Part shown: piece by piece, positions 6,301 through 7,231 of the stretch | Layout of the letters: each line of letters starts with the position of its first letter | Numbering within the stretch: position 1 is the first letter of the stretch | DNA from: Kiritimatiellia bacterium | GTDB taxonomy: Bacteria > Verrucomicrobiota > Kiritimatiellia > SLAD01 | DNA: 7,231 nt | Direction of reading: 5' to 3' | Assembly (NCBI GenBank): GCA_007128275.1 | Contig: SKXR01000234.1 | Span: 1 to 7,231 of the forward strand | The notes under the pieces: generated by a model | Database searches by the model: none | Seen by the model: only the letters and a program-made list of their open reading frames with translations | What the model was told of the DNA's origin: nothing | Position numbers and translations under genes: made by a program

Positions 6301-7231
6301 GATTGGGAACTGTTCAGTTGGTCGATCGACGAAGAGGGGACATGGACCCTGCGTCTGCGCCGCGTGACGGGCGGCGGAACGCCCACGGTGTATTTCGACG
6401 ATCTGGTGCTCACCAAGCTTCCGGCTTGGACCAATCAGGAAGAGATGACGGTGTCGTTCGAGGAAGCTGAGGATCAGAGCGGCATACATGAATATAGGCA
6501 TGTGAGCGCGGCGGCCCCGGACTGGCAGCGGGGCACCAACATTACCGAGGGCGCCGTGGTCCCGGATCGTCTGGGCAGCCAGATCGCGCTGGAAGAGGGG
6601 ATCGTGACCGGTTTCGTCTTCGCCGTGGATGCCGATATGGACCGGCCGAACGACCAGTTGCGCAACCCGGGCATCCCGTACGTAGCGCGCGTGGACCATA
6701 CGCCGCCCATTCCGGTGAGCGGGTTGGAGGCCACGAGTGCGAGCGATCAGGAATTCCTGCACTTCGACGATATCGACGAAACCACCGAGATCGGTATCGC
6801 ATGGGCTCTGTTCAGTGATGAAGCGACGGCGGCGGGGCCGCGCGCGGAGCCTTATATGGAATTGTCCCCTTGGGACACCTTCATCATCCGGTACTATGAA
6901 GTGGATGAAGGGGAGCAAGCGATCCCGGATGCGCCGACGACTACGATTACGCGCGCGACAGCGGGCTACACGAATGAACTTAATCATTGGGATCAAACCA
7001 ATGCGATCCTGATCGACCTGAACTTCGATTCGTTCTATAAGATCGAAGTTGCGGGCATCGACCAGGCGGGCAATACTGGCGACTTCGTATCCATCATCGG
7101 CAATACCGATCGCTTTATCGTCACACAAGGCTTGGCCCGTACGCAGACGCGATCGGATATTTTCTGGGAAGCCCGATCGGACGAACAGGGCGTAATCCAT
7201 CGGGAGTACGACCTTATCCGGACGGATGCGA
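1..7231 (+). CDS. Internal part of a giant multidomain secreted/surface protein (both ends outside window)
   Basis: Frame 1 was translated by hand from the first base to the last and contains no stop codon, giving 2410 complete codons. The gene starts upstream and ends downstream, so the ATG at position 4 is only an internal Met. The translation looks like real protein throughout: alternating hydrophobic beta-strands, Gly/Asp/Asn turns, frequent Trp and Tyr, and recognisable extracellular domains in a continuous series with no frame change. Third codon positions are mostly G or C, and 14 of 15 Lys codons are AAG. The domain order is LamG-like, Ig-like, FN3-like, CBM9-like, FN3-like, then six acidic modules interrupted by one ExeM-type and two jelly-roll domains, then FN3-like. 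No transmembrane segment, signal peptide, catalytic motif or sorting signal is visible here. The likely role is an extracellular adhesin, glycan-binding scaffold or matrix protein; this is inferred from architecture, and no specific function can be assigned. Confidence 0.95.
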   Translation, partial: MMDNDNERAFFGKGFGGNWHTLGISDGTTTWWADRDLRGTADNDGRGGTENVYLVVGKYDFENDRLQASAWKQGDNGFPTSEPSWEVTENNVSFGSFNRIRIHAGAEGEGRNIGVAQFDEIRIAREWAQLLPGVCPTWIGDHERDPSGDVYLGDRVRFEVQSFPIGLGQTAEMTMFWADTSETTHAMSWLKNEASNTFWSNRLQMAQTGDHTYRFTVSGSGCDESTPSTNAIKVVAIPQPTAASATRDATFTNSQINLSWTRNTVPHDVLVVRQTTDTGWVAPTQGAAYSAGDPIGDGVVAYRGALTEFNDGGLAPDQTYYYRFYSENWDYYSTAYDEANASTAPGVQEIVVDGDPSDWVGAPPVPINSGHVSVSEYIWRDKIGEVRTDNAGHPNADIEEFRIFADDTHVYFLVVMTNITNVDLPYVAVGIDTRRDSGSAAMNWLGDDANTFVGDGYFGDGAAERFPEYQLNVHRVGGSPRIEAYAHDGENWYEPAGAQAAISDTHNAIEFRVERAAVGLDGASVGRFTVASYINSGVWNNEGAGTVWIADNTPAALDSISITSYGVTDNAYTRSAWTEDLSDGDIDFFFDVSFGASAIIPNQRPSRPVLVGPTNHAAVAGNPTLSWNPSSDADGEVTGYLLEVSTNANFNGVSGTENGPIYLRVNLDADTTSYALSTIDDQYYWRVRARDTAGELSQATTHVFNVVGKLDSEGPVPTLLYIGTDVGGYFNGDYDDRIAQFGYIQDVLDSEIAAGDTFGFVLRWEDPSGVYATNRQHAGGSDPGDWTWNIVSDHGRVSPNWDIVEYQYDGEGNLTNTYEWDIDVAFHASNTAAVGNSDPVITNWVHAAFSIPDYNPLTEYFLTVSAEDSYTEGGSWWEHGSWLSYGEPSGAPLYHRGGWAADGPNTARNVTTNYLIRIQVRDDDDDPPIVSSALWGDVSMIASNSTAGELPYDGAGQAAIHRISDGELAANNDLTLLFNIWDRYTGIQRGTTPTTAGDHGTLTNTSVTIEGWLTNNTSAFRSDLSDEDTDHDESYTTWVFNPLYEDLGALWGPNVHAAVSSTNRVLLHLFDSDDDRPGDQADQLLTAGFIQLYDDDTEPPEIAEFTVEGSGITAEGLLSAGGVAVVGVNGHPATGDGEGGGETFSFVVLSPFPEGTRLWFTDAGWKRNDLQEWSNLDEFHVAFWDSTGGEAVGDVITLVITNLNNAGDQVAVYQYDGETNPADDPENVHWIYALNMGNHWLEEHPGGGGTNNQNSALYYGLENEYTAIDVVGTGSSRVNWQYIGTRTGTASDLLESISTRANWQQLSATTDYDFDDIFDGGFTVFGPGDLPWETPILTDAQINQGGYSITGIVRDVTTGIQPTGTSWAPPPHFALFSHEDVLISSNNFSSGITSAANQWQTGTVAAAAGVYENIVLGEHQAHFVVSDADNDRPFDNLLATNTLTVMVIDDDPYPPRIGPARMEIKMGAETLAPVPSGDAALLAAWNFNDEEDRFGVSHGAGDMTHNISGTINWYGGSTLNRVGDDPAGEAFSPTGSGNNGQHFQFELDMSEYMALIMTFGTWRSGTGYDDVQISYSTDGVQFTAFGDPYDPPTSGTAWSGAEVATFDLSAVPELNGQSQVFVRLRLDGASGGAGNTRFDNIQFNAYPLSDLIFEVTDAQLAEISGANPLEFGFNVYDPISGVQRGSTHDGTNMVVTIDGLFNDDPGYDNGLSSAETFTADSKTVWAYDTEIPYEDRGVLYGDGTTLRDIVATFADMDDDRPNDRSWYSNAVFASLRIIDDDEDPPVAATHRFGGTAGTPLRALQVATNDATPQVLTSAQDPLVRGPRLSTASGNNADTGTVFVLTDAEMADPEAHGIRFAFGARDAYSGVARPGMDLPEVMSFSLGNVVIGNTTGFDAGLSTAQTTTNQVLTNVWTLTRTWSLEDITSMMEAGNLPVTVTIPDTDDDRPDDQAILENKRVGFISVVDDDIYPPLMGALDLSISSTHNLFIMGFEDYHGWTNGQNFSYVNWVCHIDEDVWIGNDINIPPIAGDMPSKVRVMGMRNDGTEEAWLQMPEREDPGTFFAWAKLSAAGDREVILEGRQDPEDPWTSFGTRNITSADWELFSWSIDEEGTWTLRLRRVTGGGTPTVYFDDLVLTKLPAWTNQEEMTVSFEEAEDQSGIHEYRHVSAAAPDWQRGTNITEGAVVPDRLGSQIALEEGIVTGFVFAVDADMDRPNDQLRNPGIPYVARVDHTPPIPVSGLEATSASDQEFLHFDDIDETTEIGIAWALFSDEATAAGPRAEPYMELSPWDTFIIRYYEVDEGEQAIPDAPTTTITRATAGYTNELNHWDQTNAILIDLNFDSFYKIEVAGIDQAGNTGDFVSIIGNTDRFIVTQGLARTQTRSDIFWEARSDEQGVIHREYDLIRTDA
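400..708 (+). other. Ig-like beta-sandwich domain with a possible disulfide
   Basis: Residues 134-236 follow directly on the LamG-like domain. They show alternating strands such as GDRVRFEVQSFPIG, AEMTMFWAD and HTYRFTVSGSG, closing with NAIKVVAI. Two of only three cysteines in the whole translation lie here, at residue 135 (nt 403-405) and residue 222 (nt 664-666), close to the two edges of the domain. This suggests a stabilising disulfide formed after export. The domain could instead be a PKD-like or starch-binding-like sandwich, and no exact family can be named. Confidence 0.45.
709..1044 (+). other. Fibronectin type III-like domain 1
   Basis: Residues 237-348 begin with a Pro-rich entry strand (IPQPTAASATRD). 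INLSWTRN follows, matching the conserved Trp strand of FN3 domains, then HDVLVVRQT, and late in the domain LAPDQTYYYRFYSENWDYYS, the Tyr-rich strand expected near the FN3 C-terminus. A non-canonical insertion (GAAYSAGDPIGDGVVAYRG) lies between strands. A variant of this form is common in PVC giant proteins. It probably acts as a spacer or presentation module. Confidence 0.6.
1045..1794 (+). other. CBM9/DOMON-like sugar-binding domain
   Basis: Residues 349-598 open with VDGDPSDW (nt 1054-1077), the hallmark start of family 9 carbohydrate-binding-like domains ('I.vDG..~DW'). The expected strand series follows: EEFRIFADDTHVYFLVVMTN (the 'D..~lYf.v' strand), YVAVGIDTRRDSG, EYQLNVHRVGGSPRIEAYAH, NAIEFRVERAAVGL (the 'iEfriP...lgl' strand) and VGRFTVASYINSG. 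Family members bind glycans or sit in envelope and scaffold proteins. Ligand-stacking residues cannot be assigned with confidence, so sugar binding is an inference from family membership. Confidence 0.7.
1795..2124 (+). other. Fibronectin type III-like domain 2
   Basis: Residues 599-708 carry PSRPVLVGPTN, then NPTLSWNPSSDADGEVTGYL with LEVSTNANF, and the closing YYWRVRARDTAGELS. This is the classic pattern of FN3-like domains in bacterial cell-surface proteins ('P.l.~P..g......tLsW..s.D.DG.v.gY.leVst..nF ... yyWrVra.D..g'). It links the CBM9-like domain to the first acidic module and most likely serves as a structural spacer. Confidence 0.7.
2131..2784 (+). repeat. Acidic repeat module M1 (expanded copy)
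   Basis: This is the first and longest copy. It opens with a degenerate boundary (DSEGPVP, nt 2131-2151). DVLDSEIAAG corresponds to the TDAxL motif of later copies, and WEDPSGVYAT to the SGVQRG turn. The copy ends in YLIRIQVRDDDDDPP, with the acidic hinge at nt 2764-2784. From the TDAxL-like motif to the hinge it spans about 182 residues, against 120-138 in M2-M5. The excess includes a Trp/Gly/Tyr-rich loop (residues about 872-902, with GGSWWEHGSWLSYGE). No DDDRPxDQ motif is clear in this copy. Confidence 0.6.
2785..3300 (+). repeat. Acidic repeat module M2 (best-formed copy)
   Basis: All four signatures of the module are present: RISDGELAAN (TDAxL-type), YTGIQRGTT (nt 2950-2976), FDSDDDRPGDQ (residues 1070-1080) and GFIQLYDDDTEPP with its hinge at nt 3280-3300. 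Between them lie a strand NTSVTIEGWLTN and a stretch of acidic residues (LSDEDTDHDES). The distance from the first motif to the hinge is about 138 residues. The acidic clusters at both ends of the last beta-hairpin are of the kind that bind Ca2+ in extracellular modules; metal binding is inferred, not shown. Confidence 0.7.
3301..3966 (+). other. ExeM-associated-type secreted domain inserted between M2 and M3
   Basis: Residues 1101-1322. The core is VAVVGVNG followed by FSFVVLSPFPEGTRLWFTDA with GW, then VGDVITLVITNLNNAGDQVA, VHWIYALNMG, SALYYGLENEYTAI, and GTASDLLESISTRANW. This matches a recurring domain, seen by itself and in ExeM/NucH-type secreted proteins, with the pattern 'ia.vG.N.dg.d.F.fv.L..ip.GT.iyFTD.gW ... 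GD.i.ayq ... fi.aln ... s.lp.gL ... sGt...Ll..i....NW'. Its biochemical role is unknown to me. No nuclease motif is present, so an ExeM endonuclease activity should not be inferred. It is not related to the flanking modules and looks like an inserted unit. Confidence 0.65.
3967..4365 (+). repeat. Acidic repeat module M3 (short copy)
   Basis: The copy contains PILTDAQINQG (TDAxL motif, near nt 4006), then VTTGIQPTGT where the usual SGVQRG is altered, then SDADNDRPFDN (residues 1426-1436) and LTVMVIDDDPYPP with the hinge at nt 4345-4365. From first motif to hinge it is about 120 residues, the shortest of the well-preserved copies. The Arg-Gly of the turn motif is replaced (GIQPTG). It directly follows the ExeM-type domain and precedes a jelly-roll domain. 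Confidence 0.65.
4441..4941 (+). other. Jelly-roll, carbohydrate-binding-like domain inserted between M3 and M4
   Basis: Residues 1481-1647 start with LLAAWNFND and contain FSPTGSGNNGQHFQFELD, a strand ALIMTFGTWRSGTGYDDV, then QISYSTDGVQFTAFG, FDLSAVPELNG, VFVRLRLDGASG, and end at TRFDNIQFNAYP (core RFDNIQF, nt 4909-4929). This order (W.F start, 'r.SgtG' strand, 'ySTDG..f' strand, 'v.lRl.ldga' strand, final FDNI) is typical of galactose-binding-like domains in secreted verrucomicrobial proteins. A linker (residues 1456-1480, ARMEIKMGAETLAPVPSGD) joins it to M3. It is probably a glycan- or surface-binding domain. Confidence 0.6.
4942..5355 (+). repeat. Acidic repeat module M4
   Basis: The copy has LIFEVTDAQLAEISG (TDAxL motif), FGFNVYDPISGVQRGST (turn at nt 5035-5061), the strand MVVTIDGLF, ADMDDDRPNDR (residues 1754-1764) and ASLRIIDDDEDPP with the hinge at nt 5335-5355. 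The motif-to-hinge distance is about 131 residues, close to M2 and M5. The turn motif is nearly identical to that of M2 (GVQRGST against GIQRGTT), and these two are the most alike copies although two foreign domains and M3 lie between them. Confidence 0.7.
5356..5919 (+). repeat. Acidic repeat module M5
   Basis: After a linker of about 55 residues (containing GGTAGTPLRALQVATND) come VFVLTDAEMADPEAHG (TDAxL motif), FAFGARDAYSGVARPG (altered turn, nt 5596-5622), strands MSFSLGNVVIG and NVWTLTRTWSLEDI, then DTDDDRPDDQ (residues 1943-1952) and VGFISVVDDDIYPP with the hinge at nt 5899-5919. Motif-to-hinge distance is about 130 residues. M4 and M5 are the only pair besides M1-M2 that are directly adjacent without an inserted domain. 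Confidence 0.65.
5920..6432 (+). other. Second jelly-roll, carbohydrate-binding-like domain, between M5 and M6
   Basis: Residues 1974-2144 begin with LFIMGFEDYHGWTNGQNF, a common 'GFE...gW' opening of secreted sandwich domains. Strands FFAWAKLSAAGDREVILEGR, DPWTSFGTRNITSADWELFS and TWTLRLRRVTGGG follow, and it closes with VYFDDLVLTKLP (core YFDDLVL, nt 6391-6411). The 'tfwak ... W..~~~~ni....W..fs ... lrir ... FDDl.v' pattern is that of a galactose-binding-like fold. It also holds the third cysteine of the window (residue 2012), which has no partner here. Glycan binding is inferred from fold type only. Confidence 0.55.
6433..6708 (+). repeat. Acidic repeat module M6 (contracted, degenerate copy)
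   Basis: This last copy keeps MTVSFEEAEDQSGIHEYRHV, which merges the first two motifs, then VTGFVFAVDADMDRPNDQL (DxDMDRPNDQ, nt 6628-6657). It ends in PYVARVDHTPP (nt 6694-6708), where the acidic hinge is reduced to a single Asp. From first motif to hinge it is only about 86 residues. The DRPNDQ motif is the clearest evidence of relatedness. The copy leads straight into an FN3-like domain. Confidence 0.5.
6709..7128 (+). other. Fibronectin type III-like domain 3
   Basis: Residues 2237-2376 start at IPVSGLEATSASD, a typical FN3 entry strand after the Pro-Pro hinge. TEIGIAWALFSDEATAAG holds the expected Trp, followed by DTFIIRYYEVDEGE, and YKIEVAGIDQAGNTGDFVS matches the FN3 closing strand ('Y.i.V.giD.aGN.s'). 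A loop of about 45 residues between the Tyr strand and the closing strand is longer than in standard FN3 domains. Likely a spacer. Confidence 0.55.
7129..7231 (+). other. Start of a further extracellular domain, cut by the window end
   Basis: Residues 2377-2410 (LARTQTRSDIFWEARSDEQG followed by VIHREYDLIRTDA) begin a new unit with a Trp-containing strand and a YDLI strand. This resembles another FN3-like or sandwich domain. The piece is too short to classify. It shows that the gene continues in the same frame beyond the window. Confidence 0.35.

Noticed and set aside
6205..7200. Open antisense frame of 331 codons
   Set aside because: It is codon-aligned with the sense frame. Its stops would need sense TTA, CTA or TCA codons, which are rare in this GC-rich gene, so the frame stays open by codon bias. 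Its translation is Arg-rich and has no recognisable domain, while the sense strand encodes M6 and an FN3-like domain here.

Overview
The window is one uninterrupted coding region. Frame 1 of the + strand reads through all 7231 bases (2410 complete codons plus one base) without a stop, and neither the start nor the stop of the gene lies inside. It is therefore an internal slice of a single giant gene whose product is well over 2410 residues. No intergenic DNA, RNA gene, mobile element, CRISPR array, promoter or terminator can be supported.

The protein is a mosaic of all-beta, secreted-type domains. In order: the end of a LamG/concanavalin-like domain (1-390); an Ig-like domain with a possible disulfide (400-708); a fibronectin-III-like domain (709-1044); a CBM9/DOMON-like domain opening with VDGDPSDW (1045-1794); and a second FN3-like domain (1795-2124). 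Then comes a divergent array of six copies (M1-M6) of an Asp-rich module between 2131 and 6708. Three unrelated domains sit between copies: an ExeM-associated-type domain (3301-3966) and two jelly-roll, carbohydrate-binding-like domains (4441-4941 and 5920-6432). A third FN3-like domain (6709-7128) and the start of another domain (7129-7231) close the window.

The repeated module is the most distinctive feature. Its best copies carry a TDAxL-type strand, a SGVQRG-like turn, a DxDDDRPxDQ motif and a closing beta-strand ending in DDDxxPP. The acidic clusters suggest calcium-rigidified linkers, and the closing strand recalls Calx-beta domains, but this is inference. Overall composition is extreme: by hand count about 231 Asp, 135 Glu, 107 Arg, 15 Lys and 3 Cys in 2410 residues.

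The organism is most likely a GC-rich member of the PVC group, with Verrucomicrobiota/Kiritimatiellota the best guess. Giant, low-lysine secreted mosaics combining ExeM-type, jelly-roll, CBM9-like and FN3-like domains are familiar there. This rests on domain style alone. The protein probably works outside the cell as a surface adhesin, glycan-binding scaffold or matrix component. No catalytic domain is recognisable in this part. The secretion signal and anchoring or sorting signal would lie outside the window.
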